DNA of 64,000 nucleotides from Symbiodinium sp. CCMP2592 (GCA_905221615.1 CAJNDT010004535.1:182994-246993); one strand, 5' to 3'. Shown: positions 21,824-33,289, counted from the stretch's first letter. A program made the numbers and translations. Notes: generated from the letters alone by a model not told the origin.

Positions 21824-24737
21824 TGCCCTAAACCCTTAACCCTAAACTGCCTGCAACACGTGCCATGACCGCCCTAAACCCTTAACACTAAACTGCCTGC
21901 AATACGTGCCTAAGATAAAAAGTACAAGCGACTGCAGCACTCGGACCGCTGCTTGGCACCCAAGACCTTCGACGGAGGTCTTCAGCACGGTCACTGCGGC
22001 TGCGGTGATCGCGACTCTGCCCATGGCGATAGCGACTGTCTGCCATGGATCAGACGACTTAGATGCTTAGACTAGATGTCCAGACCGACTCTCGCTGCTA
22101 GGCTTCTTAACACATTGCTCCTCATGTTGCCCTGCACAGGCGGTGCGACTGACGACTGCGGTGCGGCCAAGCAAACATTTCAGTCATACTCAACTGCCAA
22201 GCACCGGGCACTGGGATCTCAAGGCAAGCACGAGCCGTGTCAGAACAATCACGCAGCTGGCACCTTCTCCGCTTGGTCATGTTGTTGCGATTGCTTGGAG
22301 GCCTGTGCGACAAAGCAAGCTTGCAAACACTCGACTCGTCGATACTTTGAAACTCTGCTCGCACTGTTCAAGGATTTGCACCTTCGCCAGGAAGAGAATG
22401 CCTGTGGCCTAGGCACTGATTGCAATCCAATCGCAATACACAAACGCAAGCTGCTGCAACTCATAAAGCACTGGCGTAACAGGCCGCATAATCGAATCGA
22501 ACCTATCAACCCAAGAAACGGATCGGCAAGGAAACTCAAGATTTTTGACTGAAAGAAGATCGAGTGTGGCAGGCACGTTTGCTGCAATAAAAACACGACT
22601 TGAGCTGGACTCGATCCCGACTGAAGAGGCCGAGCATATCACATCCTTGTATGTCATGTTCCAGTGCTCGACAAAGCCAAGGGAAACAAAGGACACTCAA
22701 AGGCTTCTTCTCAATGGGTTCTGGATGAAACACAAAGTCAGGTCGATGACGAGGGAACATGGCACTGGATGCGGAAAACAATCTGTTGAGAATCTAGGAA
22801 GCCGAGTCCTCACGCGACTACCGGGCACGCTTTTGGTTCCCCGGGCAATGTCCGACTCGACATCCGCTGCCTCAGCTAGCAACCGGGCAGACTTGATATT
22901 GTTCTGCGCCATCGGCTTGTCGACTGACTCTTCGCTCTGGGTCTCCTACGACATCCCAGCCAAGAGACTGAAAAAACGACTCACTCTTCTCCTGCTACCA
23001 TCGCATCATTGTCGATCACATTGTCCGACTTGTCGTGCAGCTCGCAAATGTAACGTATGCACGCCCTCTGGATGTTCAACACAGCATACAGAATGCAGCG
23101 TCCTGGGCAACACTCGGAAGGCTGAGGTTTGCCCGAAGCGACTCAGTGCTCTGGCACACTTCGGCCCATGTGGCCAACGTCGCTTTGGAGTAACATTTGC
23201 AGCACAAGTCATGTGAACTCTGCAGACACAGAAAGCCTATGCAAATATCTGCAAATGAGGGACAAGACCAGCGTCATCACGAAAGATCTGGCAACCAACG
23301 AGTTTCGGCATTGCGCAGTAGGGCGAGCGGACTCAGAGGCACGACTTTGAAAAGAAAATTGCGACTGCAGCGTAAACAAAGTCGACCATGAACTTCACTG
23401 AATGCCAGCAATGCACAATGCTTGCCTGCAGCCTGCAATCACAACACGTTGATCAGCTTAACGTGAATACCCTCTGAGCTTCCTTGAGCGCCCAGCCAAG
23501 CATGAAAAGGAGGTCGGGTGCCATGGCCTCACGCGCTGCAAGGCAAACCACATGCAATGGGCAAAAAGCCCCCGGCCTCGACGGTCAAACTGAAGAACCC
23601 CGGCAGGCAGCCTCGGTGGAAGAAGCATGGAAACGGAAACAGCTCGACTTCCCGACTGACTGAGCATCCCTCCTCGACTTGGCACAACAAGTGTCTTGGC
23701 AATCTCAGTGACTGTAGCACTGCCAGCTTCTGGATTCTGCACTCCAGGGCCCAGGCTGTCTGGCAAAAGAAGGGCGACTGCCTGCCCAGTGCACTCATGA
23801 CGCTGGCTGACTAATGTCATTTCAATTCAAAGCATATGACATGACATGAGGCAACCGATTCTTTTTGATCCTGATCGTCGCCGTCACTCCTTGTCGACTG
23901 AAAGAGTTGATGACCACCATTCCCGACTCGACAACTCGACTGAAATCACCAGCTATTCCGCACAGTGAGTCCGACTGGATGGGCTCAGTATCCGAATTGA
24001 GATGTTCAGAGTCAGCAGTAGTAATGCTCAAGGCCCATAGATATGATATGTCATGTATGTTGTGTGCCGAATGTCGTCACGTCGTTGGACTACTGAGCTC
24101 CACCGTCCAAAAAAGGCTCAGGCGGCTGACTGAGCTCAGTGGAAAGTTCGACTCTCACTACGACTGTGCCCCAGCCTTCCAATATCTGTTGGCTTTGGAA
24201 TATACCTTCAATCAAAATAAGGATATCATGATTTGGTTACATTCCACTTATCGGATGTCGGAAGGTCTGGGATTACTGCGAAGGCCCGGTCCATTCTTTC
24301 TGATTCGGGTCAAGCCATTCTTTGTACTGGTCCGGTCGGTATTCCTCCCCGACTGACGACCAATACCTAGTTCATTGTCGGGATAGCATGACGAGTCTCA
24401 AACAGTTGTTGCGTTTCAGGGAGTACACATTCAAAAAATTGAAATGTTACTAACTATGACAGAGATACTTGCTCTCTGCCTCGTCCCAAGAGCCCGACTC
24501 CTGCCAACCTTGCAACCAGGCAGCATCGGGACGAGCCCATATGCCCCATTCTTGGACGGCCATGCTCTGCGTCCACGCAGCAGGTTGTTCCCGCACTTAG
24601 TTAGCAGTTAGCAAAGAACGAGTTACGGGTTCAGTGACGTGCCGTGTGGTCTATTGTTTAGCGCTTAGTGTGTTTAGGGATTTCAAAGCAAATAGAACAA
24701 ACACAATTGCTAATTCCAGGCAAGAGACTGAGAAGTC
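21824..24737 (-). other. Region with scattered unassigned exon candidates
   Basis: A duplicated phrase containing ccctaaaccctta and aaactgcctgcaa occurs at about 21826-21858 and 21871-21903. On the - strand, 22800-22935 (AQNNIKSARLLAEAADVES), 23560-23800 and 23870-24030 (SDSLCGIAGDFSRVVESGMV) read like protein, but no family is recognisable and splice borders are unclear. The rest appears intronic. Confidence 0.3.
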
Positions 24738-24890
24738 GAGTCTTCTCCTGCTGCCACCTCATCAGGTAGCTGCTCGGGTTGTCGATCTCGTTGTCCTCCT
24801 TTACGAGCTTGTCGCACAGCTCGGCCACGTAGGCCTTCCCCCTTGGCGAGGGGTGCAGCTGGACGTTCAGGACAGCCTGGTCTGCAGTAC
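24738..24890 (-). CDS. Exon with HPSPRG-AY-EL-KL domain, copy 2
   Basis: Reading the - strand from about 24882 gives QAVLNVQLHPSPRGKAYVAE, then LCDKLVKEDNEIDNPSSYLM and RWQQEKTR. It shares H-P-S-P-R-G-x-A-Y, E-L, K-L and N-P-S in the same order and spacing class as 21616-21727. An exon-like piece just 5' (25080-25170) reads RMFYEAPAVADVLLRLGVDG and may belong to the same gene. Function unknown. Confidence 0.5.
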
Positions 24891-25178
24891 ATGCAGAATG
24901 TCGTTAACCCAGGATGAAAGGTCTTGCCTCTTAGTTTTAAGAAAAGACTATACTGAACTTCGATAACGAGCAACAACTTTAACTTTAGCGGTTTCTTGGG
25001 GTGTTAAGTTGTATTATAGGAGCCAGCAATTAAAAACTGTTTCCAACTACCCCTCAAAAGGAACGTTGAAGGCCGCCCCGTCAACCCCCAGCCGAAGGAG
25101 GACGTCGGCTACGGCAGGAGCCTCGTAAAACATTCGGCGGATGACCTGGCCGGCATGCTGAACATAGCAGACCCAATG

Positions 25179-26369
25179 TTATTGTTTAGTTTTTTTAAGG
25201 GGGCCGGCCTCAGTGCGAGGAACTGCCCACTGCTGCTTTGCCCAGTCGCTCGGTGGGGCTTGTGCCAGGCCGTTGCTGGCTTTCGCGACAGGCTTTTTTT
25301 CTTTTTCTGCTGCTCTGCTCTGCTGTTGTTCCTTCTGTGCGTCCCACCACACCTTCCTTTCATGAGCTGGATGCTTGCCTGCTGTACCTGCTTTACCAAA
25401 GTCTACCCACTGGGCTGGATCATATGTTGACGCAGGCTGCTGCGACTTGCCTTGATCTGCTGCTGCCGCTTGCTGCTGCGACTTTCCTCCACCTTTGCCG
25501 TCTTGCTCCTGCGGATTGCCTGCAGCTTTGCCGTCTTGCGACTGATCTGTTGCTGCCGCTTGCTGCTGCGACTTTCCTCCACCTTTGCCGTCTTGCTCCT
25601 GCGGCTTGCCTGCAGCTTTGCCGTCTTGCGACTGATCTGTTGCTGCCGTTTGCTGCTGCGACTTTCCTCCACCTTTGCCGTCTTGCTCCTGCGGCTTGCC
25701 TTCAGCTTTGCCGTCTTGCGAGTGGCCTTGATCTGTTGCTGCCGCTTCCTGCTTCGACTTTCCTTCACCTTTGCCGTCTTGCTCCTCCGACTTGCCTTTA
25801 CCTTTCGCGGGTTGCTCTTGCGACTTGGCTTTCGATTTATCCTTGCCTTTACCTTTGCCTTTCGCTGAAGGCTCTTCTTGCTGCTGGCTTTTGGGTGCCG
25901 CAGTCTCTTGCTTTTCCGACTTCTCTGTCGCTGTTGGAGGGAGCCCTGGCGGAGGTGTTGGCTCTTGCGACTGGCCTGTCGTCTCTTGCTTGGGCGACTG
26001 GCCTTCCGCTGTTGCCGAGGTCTCTTGCTTGGGCGACTGGCCTTGCGCTGCTGCCTCCGACTCGGCAAAAGACACATGCTTGGCTGCCCTGGCCGCTGCT
26101 GCCTTTGCCTGCGTGTCTGGAGTAGGCGGTGCCTTTGGCTTTGGCACTGGCACGGCCTCCTCGGTTGCGGGTGCCTGTTTTGGCGAATCCGACTTCGGCG
26201 GCGGCTTTGCCCTGGGCACGGCCGCACACTGGGCCACGGAGGCTGACTCGGCCACGGATTCCGACTCGTCCACGGGCTCCAGCACGGGTTCTGGTGCAAA
26301 TGCAGGTGGGGCCTTGGCCTTTCTCGGCTCCTCAACCGGCGGCGGTGGCGGTGGCGGAGGAGGACTCAT
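25179..26369 (-). CDS. Pro/Gln/Lys-Gly-rich repetitive protein (396 aa)
   Basis: ATG at 26369 opens MSPPPPPPPPPVEEP, followed by a Pro/Ala/Glu-rich part, AKHVSFAESEA near residue 95, QGQSPKQET repeats, a Lys-Gly-rich part (AKGKGKGKDKSKAK), then four 30-residue repeats of the type QSQDGKAAGKPQEQDGKGGG ending KSQQQAAATD, and a C-terminal part with PAQWVDFGKAGTAGKHPAHE and a Trp-rich DWAKQQW before the stop. It is the longest single open exon in the 17-34 kb block. It has no catalytic or membrane features and is most likely disordered. The 30-residue units equal the 90-bp DNA repeat. It could be a scaffold or RNA-associated protein; I do not recognise it. Confidence 0.5.
   Translation of the reverse strand: MSPPPPPPPPPVEEPRKAKAPPAFAPEPVLEPVDESESVAESASVAQCAAVPRAKPPPKSDSPKQAPATEEAVPVPKPKAPPTPDTQAKAAAARAAKHVSFAESEAAAQGQSPKQETSATAEGQSPKQETTGQSQEPTPPPGLPPTATEKSEKQETAAPKSQQQEEPSAKGKGKGKDKSKAKSQEQPAKGKGKSEEQDGKGEGKSKQEAAATDQGHSQDGKAEGKPQEQDGKGGGKSQQQTAATDQSQDGKAAGKPQEQDGKGGGKSQQQAAATDQSQDGKAAGNPQEQDGKGGGKSQQQAAAADQGKSQQPASTYDPAQWVDFGKAGTAGKHPAHERKVWWDAQKEQQQSRAAEKEKKPVAKASNGLAQAPPSDWAKQQWAVPRTEAGPLKKTKQ
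25454..25825 (-). repeat. 90-bp in-frame coding repeat
   Basis: gatctg marks unit starts at 25454, 25544, 25634 and 25730 (spacing 90, 90, 96), with a decayed fifth unit beyond. All spacings are multiples of three, so expansion keeps the reading frame of the 25179-26369 protein. Confidence 0.9.
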
Positions 26370-26574
26370 AGGACGAGGTGGAGGAGGTGGCGGCGGTGGC
26401 GCTAGCGACGTCGACTCCTGCCGCAGGGCTTATAAAGTGTATTTTAACGACTATCTCACCGAAGGTCAACGACTCCCCAGCTGGAAGTGCCTAATCTGCA
26501 ATTGTGTGTTTTAGCGACGACCATTAGTCTTTATCAGTGTAAATGGTAAATACCATTAAGCAGAACATTTCCGG

Positions 26575-27620
26575 CTAACAACACCCTGAGCTCCGGGTCC
26601 TCATCCACAGGGGGCAGAGATGCAGAATGGGCCGACTCCGGATCAGCATGAAGATGTGGAGGAGGCGACTTCTCCTGCCGTGTGGCACTGTGGCAATTTG
26701 TGTGAATCATCTTAAAGGCCAAATACCAATCCTGCACCTCGCCACTGGCTTAAAGACCCCAATCCTGCAGCAACCCGATAATTGAAACTAAGAAGACCCT
26801 GAACCCTTGGTCCTTAGGACGTGCTTCTGCCGGACGCGACTCCTGCCATAGTGCTTCAAGGCTTTGAGCGCTGTTTAAACCAGCAGAAACATCGCAGAAG
26901 CCAACTTCCGGGTTAAGTAAGCTAACAACACCCTGAGCTCCGGGTCCTCAGCAGCAACAGCAGACGGAGATGTAGAATGGGCCGACTGCGGATCATCAAG
27001 AAGATGTGGAGGAGGCGCCTTCTCCTGCCGTTTGGCACTGTGGCAACTTGTGTCAATCATCTTAAAGAAGTACTGGACCAATGCTGCACCTCGCCCCTGG
27101 CTTAAAGACCCCAATCCTGCAGCAACCCGATAATTGAAACTAAGAAGACCCTGTAACCCTTGGTCCTTGGGACGTGCTTCTGCCGGACGCGACTCCTGCC
27201 ATAGTGCTTCAAGGCTTTGAGCGCTGTTTAAAACAGCAGAAACATCGCAGAAGCCAACTTCCGGGTTAAGTAAGCTAACAACACCCTGAGCTCCGGGTCC
27301 TGAGCAGCAACAGCAGACGGAGATGTAGAACGGGCCGACTGCGGATCAGCAATAAGATGTGGAGGAGGCGCCTTCTCCTGCCGTTTGGCACTGTGGCAAC
27401 TTGTGTCAATCATCTTACAGAAGTACTGGACCAATGCTGCACCTCGCCCCTGGCTTAAAGACCCCAATCCTGCAGCAACCCGATATTTGAAACTAAGAAG
27501 ACACTGAACCCTTGGTCCTTAGGACGTGCTTTTGCCGGATTCGACGACTCCTGCCGCAGTGCTTCAAGGCTTTGAGCGATGTTTAGATCAGCAGAAACAT
27601 CGGAGAAGCCAACTTAACGT
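26575..27620 (-). repeat. About 353-bp exon-intron unit, three tandem copies
   Basis: ctaacaacaccctgagctcc starts at 26575, 26922 and 27275 (spacing 347 and 353). In each unit the - strand is open for about 50 codons with CHSA(T/K)RQEK, PPPHL and EDPELRVLL or QDPELRVLL; the copies differ mostly conservatively. The rest of each unit, with gcagcaacccgat and ttggtcctt, looks intronic. Probably an exon with flanking intron amplified in tandem. Confidence 0.82.
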
Positions 27621-27889
27621 ATCCGCACCAAGGGTGCGGATACGTCAAAGTGACGCAACCCCTATTTCGAGACCTAGATTAAGCACTCCAGTCCGTCTTG
27701 TAATCCGAATCCGAAACTAAGACCGTTAGCCCCCGATCCTTAGCTCTTGCCGCTGCTGGAGCAGCTGTCGACTGTCTGGCTGGGGACGCCGACTGTGCCT
27801 CGGGCTTTTTTCAGGGAGGCTCTTTATTTATCAGCGGAAAATTCTTGTTTCTATTATTTAATTCATGTAAATTGAACAGCCCTCAATCT

Positions 27890-28670
27890 CAAGCTTAGGG
27901 TTTGGAACTGCTTTGATTCGATTCGAGGGGCATGGCCGTTCGCGAGGTGACGTAGCATACCGAGGTTCACGTCCCTTCCATGCTGCCAGTCAAACTTGTT
28001 GCTCAACTGCCAGATCTGCGTGATCGGCGACATAACTGCTTCGACTTGCAGGCCTAGCTCGATCACAAGCTTGTAGCGCCGCGCGACTGGACCTTCCTTG
28101 TTTCTGTGGACCGCAACCCACCCTTCCATCATCTTTCCCAGGCCATTCTTCCTTTGCCCCTGCGACGTGTACTGACAAGCGACTCCCGGACAAACCAAAC
28201 TTGCCACGAATGCGAAGTTCCAATTGCCTATCGAAATCTCCTGGTCGTTGTTGTGGTAGCCGTCGTGCTTGCCCGCGAAGCTGCCCGCCGCAAAGTAGTC
28301 GACGAAGTGCTGGTGGGCGTCCAAGCTTTCGAGCTCTTCCACCAACGACTCTATCTTCGGCAGCTGCTGCGCCGCCCTGGCTCTAATCACTGGCAGGACT
28401 TGCTTCTCTGCATAGGTCAACTGCAGGCCGTCCAGCGGATTGGGTACGTCTACCTCCTGAAAGGCTTTGAAAGCTTAGGGTTTCAGGTTTTCCATGTTTA
28501 GATTATCCTTTCGCCCTCAGCCCCGGCTCCTCTGTGGCCGCAGCGACCAAAGCTGCACCTGCATCCGACTCTTCGACTTGTTGCCACCAGTCTTCGACTG
28601 GAGCGGTTGCCGTGTCGTCGCTCTCGTCGCCAATAAAGTACTGTTCCGGGCCAGCAGCCTCCTTGACAGG
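27890..28670 (-). CDS. Unknown protein, two exons
   Basis: The upstream exon (about 28670-28505) reads EQYFIGDESDDTATAPVEDW and QQVEESDAGAALVAAATEEP. The downstream exon (about 28450-27890) reads LTYAEKQVLPVIRARAAQQL, PKIESLVEELESLDAHQHFV, FAAGSFAGKHDGYHNNDQEI, then WVAVHRNKEGPVARRYKLVI and MLRHLANGHAPRIESKQF. Composition and lack of internal stops support real coding sequence. There is no ATG at the exon starts, so upstream exons exist or were missed. I recognise no family; it is neither a membrane protein nor a repeat protein. The coding sense has many AGTCG (for example around 28580-28600 on the - strand). Confidence 0.45.
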
Positions 28671-30140
28671 ACTGTGTTAGGGAACCTTCTTCCGACGTAT
28701 TTTTTTATGATTTCAAGAAACCCACGCCGAACCCGTTCCTCGTAACAGCTTAGCAGTACGAAGCCAAAGCCGGCGTTGTTTGTTCGGATTATTGTTTAGC
28801 GTTTTTGGTTCGTGCCAAACCCGTTCCTAATAGCATTAGATATTAGCAGTATTAAGTTAAAGAGCACTCAATCCCGTAGCAATCCGATTCCGAAGGTGGG
28901 GGTTTGTGGTTTAGGGCTTGTCTTACAAGGCGCCTGCTCAGCGGCGCTTTGCGGATCTGCCTCGTCCATTTCGTCCAAATGAATAAGCGACATGGGCAAG
29001 ATTCAAAGGCAGGCTCCTAGACTAGAGTGCTCGTGACACTGACTGTGTAGTAGAACCTGTGACGGGAAAGCAAACTGTTGGATAGCACCAGAAGTTGACA
29101 AGCACATCTGCTCCTGGGTTCAGCATGATGCAATGGTTTCGGCATGATGAAGATCCTGATGCTGTCTGTTGCTTCAACCGCCCGACTGCGGCAAACAACG
29201 CAAAGGTTCGCTCAAACCAAGTCGAACACAGCCGTGCTGGCTGCATCGCACGTGTCAGGAGGATCAGATGATTGCTGCATGTCGGATGCACATGCTGGCT
29301 GTCCAGTCCACTGCTGACCGAAATTAACGACCTGCCTTGCGGGAGTCGACTACAAACATGTTGTCCACGACTCGACGAGCAGCTTGACCTGGCCGACATG
29401 CCGGTTTGATCTGATGTTCCAACTATAAATCAAAGGGAGCCGCAACCAGCGTCAACTGTTGACAACAGGCTCAACCGGGGATGCCTTCTCGAGATGTATC
29501 GACTGGCCGTCCACCACACTGCCAGTCAAAGACAAATCCGAAAAGAACTCAAGCAGCCGTGTGCACAGCACTCTCGGCCCCTGGCAACTCGTGTCGAAGC
29601 CGGCGGCTCGACTGCAAGGCTCCTGGAGCTGATCGGCTTCAAGGATCAAAGCAGCCGTGTAACTTTGCCATGAAAGGTTCGGGAAGGGTAGAAGTGTAGG
29701 ATTTGGGCTTCAGGTTTGAAAGGCGTTCAAGGTAAGGGTTTATACTGAAATGAAAAAAGGTCTTGCGTTCGATGGGGATCTCGCAGGGCTCAAGGAGTTT
29801 CGACGATCTCAGGGCTCATTGATTGATGGGCCAGTTGCAACCTGCAATGGTTTAGGGTGTAGGGTATAGGTGTTTAAACTTTAAAGTTCTAATATTCAAC
29901 ACCTTTTATGTTTGTTTATACTTCGACTGGCATCTGAGCTGTTTCTCTCTGCACAGATCTCGATGTTCTGATCCGACTTCAAAAGTGAACCTTTGGCTGG
30001 AAGTCACCGATGATAAAGAATCGACTGACGACGAACCGACTGGAGCCACCAGATCAATCAGAACATGCTAACATTTGCACTGTCATGCCAAGACTCTCTG
30101 AGTCGTTGTCTAGAGATTTAGATTTAGATGTCAACATGGA
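28671..30140. other. Mostly intronic or intergenic, telomere-like words
   Basis: No supported exon. Contains degenerate ttagggttt-like words (for example near 28910 and 29850) and short open pieces on both strands. Confidence 0.35.
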
Positions 30141-31884
30141 CTAGTGCCGGGCTCCAGATGATCGTCCAGGGGCCTTGGTCTTTTTGACCGACCTCTGTGG
30201 CTTCTTGCTGTTATCATGGTCCTTATTCTTGCCCTTCTTCTTGTCCTTCTTGGATTGCTGCTCCTTCTTTTTCTTCTTCTTGGCCTTCGTCGACGCAGAC
30301 TCAGAGTCAGAAGCCGAGCTTGAAGACGACTGCGGCGACGACGAGGGCCTGCGCTTTCGATCAGAAGACGAGTCAGCAGCCGGCAGTTTTGACGACTCCG
30401 ACTTCTCCTTCTCCTCCTTGAACCGCCGCTTTTCCTGGGACTATGGTTCAGGGTCAGGGTGTTAGGTATTGTAGTAATTAAATGAAATAGCGGTTTAGGG
30501 TTTGGGGTTTTTTTTGCATGCCATGGATCGTCCTCAAGCTCCTTGACCTTCTGGTTCAAGACAGCATTGCGCCGCCAAGCCTCAACTCGAAGTTGCTCAT
30601 TCTCGTGGTTTGTACGACCGGCTTCGTCCAACCGCTGGTGTCCCAGCTCCCTGGAGTGAAAGCTTGACATTAACAAGAACAGAACCACAAGGTTTCTTAT
30701 ATGAAAAACAAGAGTTTCATGGCTCTGTCTACGGTGTAATTCATCGAAGAGACAACATGCGACGGCAAGCGTCGACGAGCCGATCCTGGGCTTCGGACGA
30801 CTGAGGGTGGTTGTGGACCACCACCGGCGGCGGCACAGCAGCACGAGGCGTGAAAGGCTGTGCGGGACCTGTGGGCGTTTGCATAGCCTAACAAAAGAAA
30901 CACTATTATAAATAACGGATTGATAGGGCACAAAGCTTTATGCCTAAATTTCCCGGCCGGGCCTGGGGGCAGCCTCACGGGCATCGACTCTTTTGGTGCA
31001 GCCTTGCCTGGTGTCGCTGTCGACTGGGCTTTGGGTCCTGGTGTCGACTGCGGCAGCTTGGGAGGCTGGGCTGTTGTCGGTGGGGCAGTCTTGGGAGGGG
31101 TTCGAGCCTTGTCTGGCGTCGCCTTGCCTGCTGTCGACCGCAATGGGGCAGTCTTGGGCGGGTGCATGGTCTTGGGTCCTGGTGTCGACTGTGGTGGGAT
31201 GGGAGACTTGGCTGCTGTCGCGTGCCCTAGGGCAATATTGGGCGAGAGGACTTGAGGGGGTCCAGCTGGTGAGGGAGGCAGGGGAGACAAGGTCTTGGCG
31301 GGTCCAGCCACCGGCGACTGCTCTGGACCAGTCTTGGCTGGTGTCGACTGCTGTTGGGCATTCTGGGGTTGTGTCGACTGTGCCGGGGCAAGCTTGGGCG
31401 ACTGTTGCTGCGCTGCTCTTTGATCTGCCCGGGCTCTGTAAAAGGAGTAGCACATTGGCCAGTTACTCGGCTTGGTCGAACTGTCGGGTGGAGGATGGTT
31501 AGGGTGCTCAGATCGCCACCGGGCGTTCGCCCTGTCCACCTGAGAAGAAGATTCAAATTTTAGCTTGCAGGGCTAGAAAGTTTAGGGTTTAGGATGTTGA
31601 GGTTACAGGGTTTGAAGATCACAAAAACAAAAACGGTTTGGGGCTTAGGAGCTGTATCCCCCAAACCTGAGTAAAAACCTTTAGCCGACTGCAGGGCACC
31701 AAGAAACACAAGCCCATGTTATATTAGGACGACATGTTAGGGCAAGGGTTCAGGATTGTTTTAGTTGGCAAAATTAAAAAGCAAAACACAATCTTAACTA
31801 GACAATCCAAGAGGCGTCCTCCATGCGGGCCAGGTTCCTCCAGTATACTGCATTCCAGCCTTTCTGGTCAAATTTCGGCGCCAT
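30141..31884 (-). CDS. Disordered Pro/Ser/Lys-rich protein, about five exons
   Basis: A plausible start ATG at 31884 gives MAPKFDQKGWNAVYWRNLAR and MEDASW. The next exon (about 31540-31440) reads VDRANARWRSEHPNHPPPDS and NWPMCYSFYRARADQ. It continues into a Pro/Ala/Lys-rich stretch (31440-30950) with many short SxPGPK and KTAPP units. Next is AMQTPTGPAQPFTPRAAVPP and SEAQDRLVDACRRMLSLR (about 30890-30755), then a coiled-coil-like exon HENEQLRVEAWRRNAVLNQK (about 30653-30525). The terminal exon RFKEEKEKSESSKLPAADSS is followed by poly-Ser and poly-Lys runs and ends ...RSSGARH at the stop at 30141. The terminal exon is preceded by a good AG acceptor near 30438. No enzymatic domain; the Ser/Lys tail resembles nuclear splicing- or chromatin-associated proteins, but that is inference. 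Confidence 0.5.
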
Positions 31885-32419
31885 GACTGCCGACTCTCAA
31901 CACCGCGTGCGGGGCATGCGACTGGAGCCGGAATGGCAATACGGAATCGCAGGTAGGGTGTTTAGGTTCAGGGCCCGGGTGTTAAGGTTAGGGGTTCAGG
32001 GTTATATGAGAGACGAAACCACAAAAAGCGCACGGTGACGACTCCGACGACTGCTACTACTCCTGATCTCCGACCTTCACCTGCACTTATGCCAACTCCT
32101 CTCCAAACCCGTCCCAAGCTGCATTACCTGATCCCCTACCTCTGACCCCTGCAACCCGTACGACCCTATTTTACCACCCCTACCAGTCCTTCCAGCCCTA
32201 CTAGCCCTACTACCCCCACACCCCGCCGTCCCCGTCTCCTCTGCGAAGGCATGGAAAAGCCACGACGGGTCGGGCCTCGGCACTCCAGTGTTACGATTTC
32301 GAGTTTACGGTTTCAGTGTTGGGAACTAGCTACGTTTGGGTGGTGCTGGTGACGTGATGGTCGTGTTTTTGGTAGTGGAGGAGTTGGTGGTGTTGCTGTT
32401 CTTGTTGGTGTTGCGGGTG
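31885..32419. other. Spacer upstream of the 31884 start
   Basis: AT- and G-run-rich sequence with telomere-like words (ggttaggggttcagggtta near 31988). No gene recognised. Confidence 0.35.
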
Positions 32420-32424
32420 TGGGT

Positions 32425-32475
32425 GGATGTGGGGTGTGGTGGGTGTGGTGGGTGTGGTGGGTGTGGTAGGTGTGG
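32425..32475. repeat. ggtgtggtgg tandem repeat
   Basis: About five units of the type gtgtggtgg(g/t) on the + strand immediately before the hairpin array. Confidence 0.85.
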
Positions 32476-32486
32476 TAAAGGTGGGA

Positions 32487-32644
32487 CGTCCTAACGGACG
32501 AAGTCGACCTAACGGTCGAGTGCGACCTAACGGTCGGGTGCGACCTAACGGTCGTGTGCGTCCTAACGGACGAAATCGACCTAACGGTCGAGTGCGACCT
32601 AACGGTCGTGTGCGTCCTAACGGACGAAATCGACCTAACGGTCG
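32487..32644. repeat. 18-bp tandem array of nine mini-hairpins
   Basis: Nine 14-nt inverted repeats start at 32487, 32505, 32523, 32541, 32559, 32577, 32595, 32613 and 32631, exactly 18 bp apart. Six are cgacc-taac-ggtcg and three (1st, 5th, 8th) are cgtcc-taac-ggacg: both arms change together so the 5-bp stem stays perfect. Spacers of 4 nt are agtg, ggtg, tgtg, or aaNt after the variant hairpin. The + strand is also open (RPNGRV-type hexapeptide repeats, 32427-32660), but a DNA or RNA structure explains the covariation better. Confidence 0.9.
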
Positions 32645-32660
32645 GGTTCTGATGAACTAA

Positions 32661-33285
32661 TGACTAAACCCCTGAAATCTCAAAACCGTGCGCACCGGCG
32701 ACTCGGGCTGTGGCCAGAAGAGGAGATAGCAACAGCCTCATGGGAGGGTTTATGAATCAATGCTAAGGGATCTAAAGTGTTGGCGCTTGGTTAAAGCTTC
32801 AGCGTTCTAGGTTTAGATAAAGGTTTAGGGGGCTTTAAGTGTTGGGGGTTTTATGGCATTTTATTGGGGCTTGAAAAGGGCATCGGGTTTCAGGGATTTT
32901 AGGTTTTGGCAGTTGTTCCCATTAGGATGTAAGGCTCTTGGTGTAAAGGTTCAAGGACGTTTTGGGGCTCTTTAAGCTTTTCTAACCAAGCACTGTCGCC
33001 TGAGTCGAGATGCGCAGAATCAGCAGCACCGACTTTGGAAACCTACTGATCAGCAGGGCACCCAAACAACCCGTCATGAATCTGAAATCCGGAATGCCCA
33101 CAAAGCGAACACTGTGACTGTGAGGCGCTGGCAGACTGGCAGAAGTCGTTCACGTCGAAGGCTCACGACTCCCGGTCCCACAACCCCCTCGACTCGAGGT
33201 TCCGGGTCTATGTGGCTCTACGATTGCAGGGCTTAAGGCTTAGGGCTTTGTGATGTTTTGGGTTTAGGGTCCGGGCAGGCAATTT
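32661..33285. other. Unassigned spacer
   Basis: No supported gene. Degenerate tttaggg words near 32827 and 33262. Confidence 0.35.
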
Positions 33286-33289
33286 ACAC

